From the NCBI GenBank assembly GCA_012840465.1, contig DULJ01000085.1, positions 20,897-84,896 of the forward strand: a DNA stretch of 64,000 bases, in the 5' to 3' direction. Of the stretch, positions 46,869 through 55,652 are shown piece after piece. The stretch is from Caryophanales bacterium. Lineage in GTDB: Bacteria; Bacillota; Bacilli; Bacillales; Bacillaceae_J. The position numbers were made by a program, and so were the translations under genes. How positions within the stretch are numbered: position 1 is the stretch's first letter; every line of letters starts with the position of its first letter. Below the pieces are notes generated by a model, which searched no databases, was not told where the DNA came from, and was given only the letters and a program-made list of their open reading frames with translations.

Positions 46869-47708
46869 ATGGCACGAACCGGTATCTCGACATTAAAAGG
46901 TTTTATTAAAGAATTATATTATCGTTTTCAGCATGATGAAATTGTAGGCTTATCGGCGCAATTAGCTTACTTTTTTCTATTGTCTTTATTTCCATTTTTA
47001 ATTTTCATTATTACACTTATAGGTTATTTGCCCATTTCTTTGGATGATCTTCTAGGGCTAGTAAGTAGGTTTGCACCTGGGGAAACAATGGATTTGATCG
47101 AAACTAATTTACGCCAAATTCTTAATGAACCAAGGGGTGGTCTACTTTCATTTGGGGTCATCGCAACTATTTGGTCGGCATCCAATGGAATCAATGCAAT
47201 GATTCGGGCGTTAAATCGTGCCTATGATGTGCCTGAAAATCGCTCCTATATTATATCAAGACTCATCGCAATCTGTTTGACGGTTGCTATGATTGTCGTG
47301 ATCATTGTGGCGTTGCTATTGCCTGTATTCGGAAAGGCAATCGGTCTTTTTCTATTTACTCATTTCGGTATTTCAAAGTCATTCATGGTTATTTGGGACT
47401 TTTTCAGGATCTTTATTAGCTTTTTTGTTATGGTTGTCGTGTTGGCGATATTGTACTACTTTGCACCGAATAAAAAACTACGTATAAGTGAAGTGTGGTA
47501 TGGGGCATTTTTTGCAACATTTGGTTGGCAGCTTGTGTCACTTGCTTTTTCTTATTTTGTATTGAATTTTGGTAATTATACAGCAACGTACGGTAGCCTT
47601 GGAGGAATTATCGTCCTGATGATCTGGTTTTATTTATCGGCGATGGTTATTATTTTAGGTGGGGAAATTAATGCGATTTTCCGGATGACAAGAAGGACTC
47701 GTAATTAA
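46869..47708 (+). CDS. yfkH: YihY/BrkB-family membrane protein (YfkH)
   Basis: 279 residues with six membrane helices. Family signatures: HDEIVGLSAQLAYFFLLSLFPFLIF, WSASNGINAMIRALNRAYDVPENRSYI and the end SAMVIILGGEINAIF. Once mis-named ribonuclease BN; the function is not established. Co-transcribed with yfkI; GGGGG ribosome site. Confidence 0.9.
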   Translation: MARTGISTLKGFIKELYYRFQHDEIVGLSAQLAYFFLLSLFPFLIFIITLIGYLPISLDDLLGLVSRFAPGETMDLIETNLRQILNEPRGGLLSFGVIATIWSASNGINAMIRALNRAYDVPENRSYIISRLIAICLTVAMIVVIIVALLLPVFGKAIGLFLFTHFGISKSFMVIWDFFRIFISFFVMVVVLAILYYFAPNKKLRISEVWYGAFFATFGWQLVSLAFSYFVLNFGNYTATYGSLGGIIVLMIWFYLSAMVIILGGEINAIFRMTRRTRN

Positions 47709-47811
47709 TGCCAAATTTGGTAGACCTTAATAAAAATATATAAGTCCTGTTGAACCCATACTATTGTTGAAGAAGGCGCTAAGCTTTCATCTTTCAAAGG
47801 AGGAGTCAGCA

Positions 47812-47898
47812 ATGGGTAAAACTAAACAAAAGAAAAGCGGTTCTAATCCTAAGCAAAAAACATCTAGTGGTGCAAATAAATCGAATAGCTACCACTAA
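47812..47898 (+). CDS. Small basic peptide, 28 residues
   Basis: MGKTKQKKSGSNPKQKTSSG followed by ANKSNSYH. It has a very strong AAAGGAGGAG ribosome site about 7 bp upstream, the main reason to believe it. Composition (Lys, Ser, Asn, Gln, no hydrophobics) is like minor small acid-soluble or spore-associated peptides of bacilli, but no family was recognised. A repeat fragment follows 3 bp after the stop. Confidence 0.55.
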   Translation: MGKTKQKKSGSNPKQKTSSGANKSNSYH

Positions 47899-47901
47899 AT
47901 A

Positions 47902-47932
47902 GAAAAGCGGCGCTGGGCGCTGTAGCTAGACA
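47902..47932 (-). repeat. Internally deleted derivative of the ~150-bp repeat
   Basis: Read on the minus strand, TGTCTAGCTACAGCGCCCAG (the left end of the repeat, as in copy B) is joined directly to CGCCGCTTTTC (the right end). The ~120-bp middle is missing. Confidence 0.6.
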
Positions 47933-47938
47933 GTTAGA

Positions 47939-47968
47939 AAGGGCGGTCCTCTATGCAGGGCCGCCCTT
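47939..47968. terminator. Terminator-like hairpin
   Basis: AAGGGCGGTCCT / AGGGCCGCCCTT, 12 bp with one G-T, loop CTATGC; between the small ORF and the convergent P-type ATPase gene. Confidence 0.75.
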
Positions 47969-47973
47969 CAAAT

Positions 47974-49905
47974 TTACCTTAACAAACGCAAACCATTTAA
48001 AATAACTAACATTGTACTTCCCTCATGGCCGATGACACCGTATGGAAGGTCAAGCACTTGAAAGAAATTCGAAGCAATTAAAAGTATAATCACGGAGATA
48101 GAAAAAACAACATTTTGTTTAATGATTTTATTCATTCGATTTGACAATGTGATCGCATCGGCAATCTTTGTTAAATCGTTTTTCATTAAAACGATATCTG
48201 CCGTTTCTAAAGCTACATCTGAACCTTCACCCATAGCTATTCCGACACTTGCAGTAGCAAGCGCTGGAGCATCATTGATACCATCTCCAACCATACCAAC
48301 ATTCTTGTACTTTTCTTGGAGTTGTTTTAAGTGTTCAACCTTAGTCTCAGGCAGACATTCAGCTATAAAATGGTCAACTCCACTTTCTTTTGCAATAAAC
48401 TGGGCTGTCATCTTGCTGTCACCAGTAAGCATGATCGTATGAATGCCCATTGATTTTAAAGTATGGATCGCTTGTTTTGAAATATCACGGACAACATCCT
48501 TCAATGCTAAGATTCCTGCAATGCCATCCTCGTCTTTAACGTAAACGATCGTCTTTCCTTCACTTGCCAACGTTTTTGCGATGTCATTTCGGAACCGTTT
48601 AATTTCATCAGTACCAATGAAATCCTTTTTTCCTATCTTCCAGTGTTTACCGCGTAAAGATGCTTCAATTCCCCAGCCGGGAACATCCTTAAATTGGGAT
48701 GGTTCTTCAAGGGTTATTGAATATTTATCTCTTGCATACTTTACAATAGCTTGTGCCAACGGATGGTTTGAATGACTTTCGATTGACGCTGTTATTAATA
48801 AAAACTCTTCCTCCGTAATGTCAGGGCGAACGATGATGTCAGTAACCTCTGGTTTTCCTCTAGTCAATGTTCCAGTTTTATCAAATGCAACTGCTTTAAG
48901 GGCAGTCAGCTTTTCTAGATGAACACCACCTTTGAAAAGAATCCCGTGTCTTGCCCCGTTTGAAATCGCTGAAAGTGTTGCTGGCATGATGGCAGCCATT
49001 AAGGCACATGGTGACGCTACAACTAATAAAATCATGGCACGATAAAAAGTCTCCTGCCAGCTCCATCCCAACAGATAATGAGGAAGAAACATCATTAGAA
49101 CAACGACTGCCAAAACAATCTTTACATATGTTCCTTCAAATCTTTCAATGAATAACTGGGATGGCGCTTTTTCACTTTGTGCATTTTGAACAAGATTTAT
49201 AATCTTCTGGAATAAAGATTCACTGCTTTTTTTCGTAATTTCAACAACGATGGAGCCGTTTAAATTAACAGTCCCAGCATAAACTTCATCTTTATTACTT
49301 TTGCTAACAGGCATTGATTCACCTGTAATTGCTGCTTCATCCAATGTTGTTTCACCGCGAATGATGATCCCATCAGCGGGAACACGTTCGCCCGGTTTTA
49401 CTAAAATCTGATCGGCGATTTCTAAAATGGAAACATGCACTTTTTCTTCTCTACCATCAATAATGCGCAATGCTTCTTCGGGCTGAAGAGTCATTAAGCT
49501 TGAAATTTCCTTTTTGCTTTTATTCATTGTGTAAGTTTCAAGCGCACCGCTTAAAGCAAATATAAAAATTAAGATGGCGCCCTCGGCCCAGTAGCCGATT
49601 ATGGCGGAACCAATGGCAGCAAAAATCATTAACATCTCTACATTAAGGTCTTTTTCCTTTATTGTTGCTGTTATCCCTTCTTTTGCTTTTGCGTATCCTC
49701 CGATTATGAATGCTAAGATGAAAATCGGCACCGCTGTGGATTCCATTCCGTATTTTGAAAAAATTGAAGCAACAACAATAAGAACACCACTAAATAGGGC
49801 GGCAATTAATTCCCGATGCTCAGTCATTCTGTTGATAAAACTTGTTTTTCTTTGCTTACTATCTAATTGAGAATTATTATCTGTTACTTTAGCTTGAAGT
49901 CCCAA
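47974..49905 (-). CDS. zosA: P1B-type metal ATPase, ZosA-like
   Basis: 643 residues. No N-terminal HMA domain. Membrane helices, actuator TGES (AAITGESMPV), metal-site SPCALMA in helix 6, phosphorylation DKTGTLT, hinge GDGINDAPALA. Layout and the SPCALM..IMPATLSAISNGARHGILFKGG run match B. subtilis ZosA, a zinc-uptake ATPase induced by peroxide through PerR. A PerR-like box lies upstream. Other P1B metals (Cd, Co, Fe) cannot be excluded. Start ATG with AAGGAGG about 9 bp upstream. Confidence 0.85.
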   Translation of the reverse strand: MGLQAKVTDNNSQLDSKQRKTSFINRMTEHRELIAALFSGVLIVVASIFSKYGMESTAVPIFILAFIIGGYAKAKEGITATIKEKDLNVEMLMIFAAIGSAIIGYWAEGAILIFIFALSGALETYTMNKSKKEISSLMTLQPEEALRIIDGREEKVHVSILEIADQILVKPGERVPADGIIIRGETTLDEAAITGESMPVSKSNKDEVYAGTVNLNGSIVVEITKKSSESLFQKIINLVQNAQSEKAPSQLFIERFEGTYVKIVLAVVVLMMFLPHYLLGWSWQETFYRAMILLVVASPCALMAAIMPATLSAISNGARHGILFKGGVHLEKLTALKAVAFDKTGTLTRGKPEVTDIIVRPDITEEEFLLITASIESHSNHPLAQAIVKYARDKYSITLEEPSQFKDVPGWGIEASLRGKHWKIGKKDFIGTDEIKRFRNDIAKTLASEGKTIVYVKDEDGIAGILALKDVVRDISKQAIHTLKSMGIHTIMLTGDSKMTAQFIAKESGVDHFIAECLPETKVEHLKQLQEKYKNVGMVGDGINDAPALATASVGIAMGEGSDVALETADIVLMKNDLTKIADAITLSNRMNKIIKQNVVFSISVIILLIASNFFQVLDLPYGVIGHEGSTMLVILNGLRLLR

Positions 49906-50021
49906 CTTTTATCCCTCCTTATAAATGTAATTGATAATGAAAGTCAGCTACTTTCCTTGCTTTATTGACTAGTATAGGTTTTATTTTGCTGAATTTATTT
50001 AAAATAATTTTCACTTCTATA

Positions 50022-50036
50022 TTAAAATGATTCTAA
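50022..50036. promoter_or_regulatory. Candidate PerR box upstream of the ZosA-like gene
   Basis: TTAAAATGATTCTAA, a 13-of-15 match to the consensus TTATAATNATTATAA, about 115 bp upstream of the ATPase start and overlapping AT-rich promoter-like DNA. A Fur or Zur box would look similar. Confidence 0.6.
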
Positions 50037-50183
50037 ATAAATTATAACATGAAAATAGAAAAGTGCAAAGAAGTAGTTATGGGGGAGTTCTAAATTTGGA
50101 GAAATATTATTGGAATTTTTTTGTTAGAGGTATAAAATAAGGGTTTGAATTCTGACGCAATGAATGAGGGGGTAGAGGACATA

Positions 50184-51125
50184 TTGGGGGCAGAAAAGTT
50201 TTTTACAAATAAATTTGGGTTAATCATTTCAGCAATACTTGCCACATTCCTTTGGGGGAGCGCCTTTCCATTTATAAAATTAAGCTATACAGAACTTGAT
50301 ATACGAAGTAATGAACCGGCACAGCAATTGCTTTTTGCAGGATATCGTTTCTTTTTAGCAAGCTTGCTTATTTTGATATTTATTTTGATGACAAAAAGGA
50401 ACGTTCTATTTAAAAAGGAAACAGTAAAGCCAGTGTTGAAAATTGGATTTTTTCAAACGTTTATTCAATATATTTTCTTTTATATTGGATTGAGTTTGAG
50501 CACTGGTATTCAGGGTTCCGTTATTGCGGGTACCACGTCTTTTTTTCAAATACTATTTGCTCATTTTATGTACAAGGATGAGAATATAAATTGGCGAAAG
50601 TCGATCGGGCTTATGATTGGTTTTATGGGTGTAGTTATTGTTAACTTAACGAAAGGTTCTTTTGAATTTAAGTTCGGATTAGGGGAGTTTTTTCTTCTGC
50701 TATCAGCTGTTGCAGGTGCATTAGGAAATTTATTTGCCCGTAATGGAAGTAAAGAAATGGATGTCGCTTATTTAACGGCTTACCAAATGTTAGTAGGTTC
50801 AATTGGTTTATTCGTAGCCGGTGCTATATTTGCAGGCGTTGCACCGTTTACATTTTCAGGGAAGGCCCTTTGGATGCTGCTTTATTTATCTTTTTTGTCT
50901 GCAGCGGGTTTTATCCTGTGGAATAACGTGATGAAGTACAATCCAGTAGGGAAAGTCTCGATGTATTTATTTTTTATTCCTGTCTTCGGTGTTTTTCTCT
51001 CATCATTATTATTGGGTGAACAGATGCACGCTAATGTATGGTTTGGACTTATCTTCGTTACGACAGGAATTATTGTAGTCAATCGTAATAAAGAATTATT
51101 GAAAAAAAACGCCCCTGTATCATAA
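50184..51125 (+). CDS. EamA/DMT-family transporter
   Basis: About 313 residues if started at TTG 50184, which has AGAGGA 4 bp upstream; the frame is open from 50145, and an ATG at 50160 lacks a site, so the start is uncertain. Ten membrane helices in two EamA repeats: LATFLWGSAFPFIKLSY in the first, LGEFFLLLSAVAGALGNLFARNGS in the second. Exporter of amino acids or other metabolites by family. Divergent from the ZosA-like gene. Confidence 0.8.
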   Translation: MGAEKFFTNKFGLIISAILATFLWGSAFPFIKLSYTELDIRSNEPAQQLLFAGYRFFLASLLILIFILMTKRNVLFKKETVKPVLKIGFFQTFIQYIFFYIGLSLSTGIQGSVIAGTTSFFQILFAHFMYKDENINWRKSIGLMIGFMGVVIVNLTKGSFEFKFGLGEFFLLLSAVAGALGNLFARNGSKEMDVAYLTAYQMLVGSIGLFVAGAIFAGVAPFTFSGKALWMLLYLSFLSAAGFILWNNVMKYNPVGKVSMYLFFIPVFGVFLSSLLLGEQMHANVWFGLIFVTTGIIVVNRNKELLKKNAPVS

Positions 51126-51137
51126 CAGAGGCGTTTT
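51107..51137 (+). terminator. Rho-independent terminator overlapping the DMT stop codon
   Basis: AAAACGCCCCTGT pairs with ACAGAGGCGTTTT; ends in a T-run. Confidence 0.75.
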
Positions 51138-51187
51138 GATCTATTTTATTCGTAGTCAATGAACTCCAACCCCTGCGTCATCCTATT

Positions 51188-51352
51188 CTAATTATGGATA
51201 ATATTGTCTTCAATAACTTCCTCAAAATGATAGTATGTGCTGTTGTAAATGTGTTCAATTTCCTCATCTGTCATATACATAAGATTTTCGTGATCAAACC
51301 TTCTGTTTCTTGTAATAAACTCAATCATGTTTCTCCGTTCTTGTCGACTCAT
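51188..51352 (-). CDS. BH0509-family small protein
   Basis: 54 residues: MSRQERRNMIEFITRNRRFD, then MTDEEIEHIYNSTYYHFEE. The N-terminal SRQERRxMIEFI and MTDEEIEHIY are the marks of the short BH0509 family of bacilli, of unknown function. A run of G (GGGGGG) 8 bp upstream of the ATG may serve as ribosome site. Confidence 0.7.
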   Translation of the reverse strand: MSRQERRNMIEFITRNRRFDHENLMYMTDEEIEHIYNSTYYHFEEVIEDNIIHN

Positions 51353-51599
51353 TTTAAAAGCCCCCCCTAAAATAGTATCAACTGTAATATTACAGTTGTT
51401 TATTTGTTAATTGTATTATATAACAGGTGCTTCATTTTGGTCAATGAATTTTTTGAAAAAATTATAAAAAAGGCTTTTATCATAGAAAAAAGCTGTGAAT
51501 GGGGGGCGCGTGACTTGGTCCTGTGGTCCGAGTACTTTGTCTTGAGATTGGAAACTATAATAAGGAAGTTTATTTTTGTAGAAGGGTTGGTTTATTTAT

Positions 51600-52658
51600 A
51601 TGGTAAATAAAATATTCCTCATCATGGCAGTGATTGGGGTACCTTTATCTGTGATCGGAAGTCTGCTTCATTTCCCAACAATAATCATGTTCGTCATATA
51701 TTGTTTAACAATTATCGCGTTAGCTGGTTTTATGGGCCGGGCAACAGAAAGTTTAGCTGTTGTTGCTGGGGAAAGAATTGGTGGATTATTAAACGCAACC
51801 TTTGGAAATGCGGTCGAATTAATCATTTCAATTTTTTCATTAAAAGCGGGCTTAATTGGTGTTGTCCTTGCTTCTTTAACCGGTTCAGTATTGGGAAACT
51901 TATTGTTAGTCGCTGGCATATCCTTTTTTGTTGGCGGTATAAAGTTTAAACGCCAGAAGTTTAATGTATATGATGCCAGGCATAATTCAGGTCTTTTAGT
52001 TTTTGCAGTAATCGTAGCATTTGTAATTCCCGAAGTATTTACACAGGGGATGGGGGAAGGTCATAAACTTGCGCTAAGTTCAGGGATTTCAATTATCTTA
52101 ATTCTTCTTTATTTAGCCGCTCTCTTCTTTAAGTTGGTTACTCATCGTGGTGTATACCAATCTACTTCTGAGGTTTCAAATGAACAGGAGGAGGAAGCTG
52201 AGTGGGGAATGGGTAAGGCCCTACTTGTTTTACTTATTGCAACATTTACAGTTGCTTACGTATCGGAAAAACTTGTACATACATTCCATGAAGTAGCCGC
52301 AACTTTTGGCTGGAGTGAATTGTTTATTGGGGTCATCATTGTGGCTATCGTAGGTAATGCTGCTGAACATGCATCAGCGATTATAATGGCTTATAAAGAT
52401 AAAATGGGCGTTGCCGTTGAAATTGCAGTTGGTTCTACTCTCCAAGTTGCGATGTTTGTTGCACCAGTTTTAGTATTGATCTCGCTATTTTTTGAAAAAT
52501 CAATGCCATTAGTATTTACAATGCCAGAGCTGATCTCGATGGTGACAGCAGTATTATTAACGATTGCAATTGCCAATGATGGTGAAACGAACTGGTTTGA
52601 AGGCGCAACCCTCCTTGCTGCTTACATGATTATGGGGATCGGGTTTTATTTGCTATAA
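51600..52658 (+). CDS. yfkE: Calcium/proton exchanger (CAX), YfkE type
   Basis: 352 residues, eleven membrane helices. Both CAX signature repeats are present: GNAVELIISIFSLKAG (c-1) and GNAAEHASAIIMAYKDK (c-2), whose glutamates bind calcium. An acidic stretch (EQEEEAEWG) separates the halves. Exports Ca2+ in exchange for H+. Followed by a YfkD-like gene as in B. subtilis, supporting the symbol. The ribosome site is weak (GAAGGG). Confidence 0.92.
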   Translation: MVNKIFLIMAVIGVPLSVIGSLLHFPTIIMFVIYCLTIIALAGFMGRATESLAVVAGERIGGLLNATFGNAVELIISIFSLKAGLIGVVLASLTGSVLGNLLLVAGISFFVGGIKFKRQKFNVYDARHNSGLLVFAVIVAFVIPEVFTQGMGEGHKLALSSGISIILILLYLAALFFKLVTHRGVYQSTSEVSNEQEEEAEWGMGKALLVLLIATFTVAYVSEKLVHTFHEVAATFGWSELFIGVIIVAIVGNAAEHASAIIMAYKDKMGVAVEIAVGSTLQVAMFVAPVLVLISLFFEKSMPLVFTMPELISMVTAVLLTIAIANDGETNWFEGATLLAAYMIMGIGFYLL

Positions 52659-52748
52659 GGACATCCATAATTTTCCGACACAGTCCATGGATAAACAAGC
52701 AATACTTCGAAAAAAATACAAATAAGTATTTCGAAGGAGGTCTTTATT

Positions 52749-53567
52749 GTGAAGGCGCTTAAAAGTACATTAGTAACAGTAACTACACTAGTTCTAACAT
52801 TGTTCAGTTTTCAAGGAACTATAGACGCAGAAAATACAAAACAAGCTAAAACGCACAAAATAAAAGTGCCAGAATCTGTTCTTGATATTTCGAAAGAAAA
52901 TACGTACCCAAACCCAACCCAGGATTTGCCGTATCTTCAACCAAGTGACTTAGCAAAAACATTGCTCGAAACTGCGGGTGTACCAATTCAAAACCCGGAC
53001 CTTATACGTATTTTGAATGAATCTTCCATTAACACAACACCAACTGCAGTTGGTTTCCGGGCTACTATTTATCTTGGACAGTGGCCATTGAGTTACGAGT
53101 CAACTGAAACGAATATAAATTGGGAGTATAAACCTGCCAATACGAACAAGTTTGATAACCGTGGCGGCAAAACTCCCCAAAAAATTCATTATCAACAAGA
53201 AGAAGAAACGGTGATCAAAGGCGGTCTAACCTCAAGAATCAACAACGCTGAAGAAGTTCAAAAAATGATGATGCTGACAGCTATGAAGAGAACGGAACTG
53301 CCCTTAGCATTTGAAACTGTAATTGGACAAGGTACGAAAAAGGACCATGTATATAATGTAACTCCTAAAAAACTTGGTTATTTATATGCATATGCTCCTG
53401 CTGTTAATGAAAAAGGGAAGGTAACATTTGGAGAAGTTTACCTTGAGTTCAAAGGCAGCAAGGCTAAGCTCAATATTAAAAACGTTACCCAACAAGGAAT
53501 TGGGGCTTGGATCCCGGTTCAAGACCATTTGTCATATAGATTCATCACAACGGATACACCTAAATGA
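52749..53567 (+). CDS. yfkD: YfkD-like exported protein
   Basis: 272 residues with a signal peptide (MKALKSTLVTVTTLVLTLFSF, cleavage after about 27) and a single soluble domain: IKVPESVLDISKENTYPNPTQDLPYLQPS, GFRATIYLGQWPLSYES, NWEYKPAN, GAWIPVQDHLSYRF. Matches B. subtilis YfkD in length and in position next to yfkE. Function unknown. GTG start with AAGGAGG upstream. Confidence 0.82.
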   Translation: MKALKSTLVTVTTLVLTLFSFQGTIDAENTKQAKTHKIKVPESVLDISKENTYPNPTQDLPYLQPSDLAKTLLETAGVPIQNPDLIRILNESSINTTPTAVGFRATIYLGQWPLSYESTETNINWEYKPANTNKFDNRGGKTPQKIHYQQEEETVIKGGLTSRINNAEEVQKMMMLTAMKRTELPLAFETVIGQGTKKDHVYNVTPKKLGYLYAYAPAVNEKGKVTFGEVYLEFKGSKAKLNIKNVTQQGIGAWIPVQDHLSYRFITTDTPK

Positions 53568-53578
53568 ACTTTAACTAT

Positions 53579-53630
53579 ACAAAAGGACCTGTAGAGAATT
53601 TCAATATTCGATACAAGTCCTTTTGTTTTT
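53579..53630 (+). terminator. Rho-independent terminator
   Basis: ACAAAAGGAC-C-TGTA pairs with TACA-A-GTCCTTTTGT, then TTTTT; follows yfkD. Confidence 0.85.
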
Positions 53631-53651
53631 CTATTTGTCAACATATCGGTA

Positions 53652-53677
53652 ATGGGCAAGGTGCTTCCGCTTTTCTT
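53652..53677 (+). repeat. Fragment of the right end of the ~150-bp repeat
   Basis: ATGGGCAAGGTGCTTCCGCT followed by TTTCTT resembles the last 26 bp of copy A (ATGGTCAAGGCGCTTGCGCT then TTTCTT). Confidence 0.5.
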
Positions 53678-53782
53678 GTTTTTAGGGTTTCGTAATAATA
53701 GGACAAGTATTATAATGAGGGATGGAGTTAGTTAGTATTTATCGAATTGTTTTATTGAAAAAAGAGGGGAATGGGGAACAGT

Positions 53783-55330
53783 ATGTATCAATTATTTGAA
53801 AGTATGTATAAATTAGTTGTTGAAACATCAACAAAGCTGCCCAAAGATGCTCGCCGTGCTATTTACCAAGCTAAATTAAGTGAAAGTGCCGGTACAAGAG
53901 CGGCGATGTCTTTAGACACGATTTCAAATAATATTGTGATGGCTGAGGAGAATATTTCACCGATTTGTCAGGACACAGGGCTTCCTACTTTTAAAGTTAA
54001 AACTCCTGTTGGTGTTAATCAGTTAGAAATTAAAGAGGCTATCCGTAAAGCGATTGTAGAAGCAACTAAAAACGGAAAACTCCGTCCAAACGCAGTGGAT
54101 TCATTAACTGGCGTAAACAGTGGGGACAACCTTGGTGTTGGAGTGCCAGTTGTTAAATTTGAACAATGGGAAAAAGATTATATCGATGTTCGCCTCATTT
54201 TAAAAGGTGGCGGCTGTGAAAATAAAAATATTCAATATAGCTTACCATGTGAATTAGAAGGTCTTGGACGTGCAGGGCGTGACCTAGATGGTATCCGTAA
54301 GTGCATTATGCACTCTGTATACCAAGCACAAGGTCAAGGCTGTTCAGCTGGATTTATTGGAGTTGGAATCGGTGGAGATCGTAGCTCTGGATATGATCTT
54401 GGGAAAGAACAACTGTTCAGAAATGTTGATGATGTAAATCCAAATGAGGATCTACGCAAACTTGAAGAGTATGTAATGGCAAATGCTAATAAGCTTGGGA
54501 TCGGAACAATGGGCTTTGGCGGAGAAACGACATTATTAGGCTGTAAAGTTGGCGCTATGCACCGTATTCCTGCAAGTTTCTATGTATCAGTTGCTTATAA
54601 CTGCTGGGCATTCCGCCGTCAAGGAGTGAAAATTGATCCTGCAACAGGCGAAATTAAAGAATGGCATTACCAAGAAGGTGCTGACGTTGATTTTGCAAAA
54701 AAAGTTGGGCGGGAAGTTGCCGCTGCATCTGAAACTGGAAGTGAATCTCGTGAGGTAGTTCTTCAAGCTCCAATCACTGAAGAACAAATCCGCTCATTAA
54801 AAGTGGGTGACGTTGTTACAATCAATGGCAGAATGTACACAGGCCGTGATGCGATCCACCATTATTTAAATGAGCATGATGCACCAGTCGATCTAAACGG
54901 CCAAATCATTTATCACTGTGGTCCAGTCATGCTTAAAGACGATGAAGGTGTATGGCATGTTAAAGCTGCAGGACCTACAACAAGTATTCGTGAGGAGCCT
55001 TACCAAGGCGATATCATGAAGAAGTTCGGCATCCGTGCTGTAATCGGTAAAGGCGGTATGGGACCGAAAACATTGAAAGCGTTAGAAGAGCATGGCGGTG
55101 TATACTTAAATGCCATTGGTGGTGCCGCCCAGTACTATGCAGATTGTATCGAATCAGTTGACGGCGTGGACTTAACACAATTCGGTATTCCAGAAGCAAT
55201 GTGGCATCTAAGCGTTAACGGCTTTAAAGCCGTTGTAACAATGGATTCACATGGAAACAGCTTACACCAAGATGTTGACAAATCATCTCTAGAAAAGCTT
55301 GCACAATTTAAAGAAAAAGTATTTAACTAA
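53783..55330 (+). CDS. Class I (iron-sulfur) fumarate hydratase
   Basis: 515 residues from the ATG at 53783; the ATG at 53771 is one base from GAGGGG and so unlikely. Fused alpha (about 1-280) and beta (about 320-515) domains. The three 4Fe-4S cysteines are expected in ISPICQDTGLP, KGGGCENKN and TLLGCKVGAMHR. The beta-domain motif HYCGP/YHCGPVMLKDD and GKGGMGPKT are intact. Interconverts fumarate and malate. Oxygen-sensitive by family, in contrast to the class II FumC usual in Bacillus. Confidence 0.93.
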   Translation: MYQLFESMYKLVVETSTKLPKDARRAIYQAKLSESAGTRAAMSLDTISNNIVMAEENISPICQDTGLPTFKVKTPVGVNQLEIKEAIRKAIVEATKNGKLRPNAVDSLTGVNSGDNLGVGVPVVKFEQWEKDYIDVRLILKGGGCENKNIQYSLPCELEGLGRAGRDLDGIRKCIMHSVYQAQGQGCSAGFIGVGIGGDRSSGYDLGKEQLFRNVDDVNPNEDLRKLEEYVMANANKLGIGTMGFGGETTLLGCKVGAMHRIPASFYVSVAYNCWAFRRQGVKIDPATGEIKEWHYQEGADVDFAKKVGREVAAASETGSESREVVLQAPITEEQIRSLKVGDVVTINGRMYTGRDAIHHYLNEHDAPVDLNGQIIYHCGPVMLKDDEGVWHVKAAGPTTSIREEPYQGDIMKKFGIRAVIGKGGMGPKTLKALEEHGGVYLNAIGGAAQYYADCIESVDGVDLTQFGIPEAMWHLSVNGFKAVVTMDSHGNSLHQDVDKSSLEKLAQFKEKVFN

Positions 55331-55341
55331 AATATATTTTA

Positions 55342-55382
55342 AAGGAAGGGTATCTTTTTCAAGGTACTCTTCTTTTTTTTTT
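55342..55382 (+). terminator. Rho-independent terminator
   Basis: GAAGGGTA...GGTACTCTTC stem (wobble pairs) followed by ten T residues, after the fumarase gene. Confidence 0.8.
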
Positions 55383-55422
55383 CGAATTCGAGCCAGAGGT
55401 CGGGTTCTCTGTCACGGTTCTA

Positions 55423-55570
55423 TGTCTAGCTCCAGCGACCAGCGACTAGTGGACTTCGCCCACCTCCCTACGATAAGTCAACATCTAATCGCTTCGCTCT
55501 TAGTGTTTCCTTTATCTCAGTCGATGTGCTCTAGTCCATACGTCGCTAAACAGGTCGCCTCCGCTTTTCT
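55423..55570. repeat. ~150-bp structured repeat, full copy C
   Basis: TGTCTAGCTCCAGCGACCAG, ACTAGTGGACTTCGCCCACC, TCCCTACGATAAGTCAACATC, GTTTCCTTTATCTCAGTCGA, and an AGGTCGCCTCCGCTTTTC-like end. The arms GCGACC and GGTCGC match each other but differ from those of copies A and B, so pairing is conserved by compensating changes. Confidence 0.75.
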
Positions 55571-55652
55571 AATGGAAAATGATGTTTGGTATGAAAGTAC
55601 CCGCCTTTCAAAAAATATAGATATAGATTTGCCAAAAAAGGAGGCATATTGA

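Noticed and set aside
51404..51610. 68-codon plus-strand ORF before the CAX gene
   Set aside because: Poor ribosome site, no recognisable motif, runs into the yfkE start; probably leader DNA.
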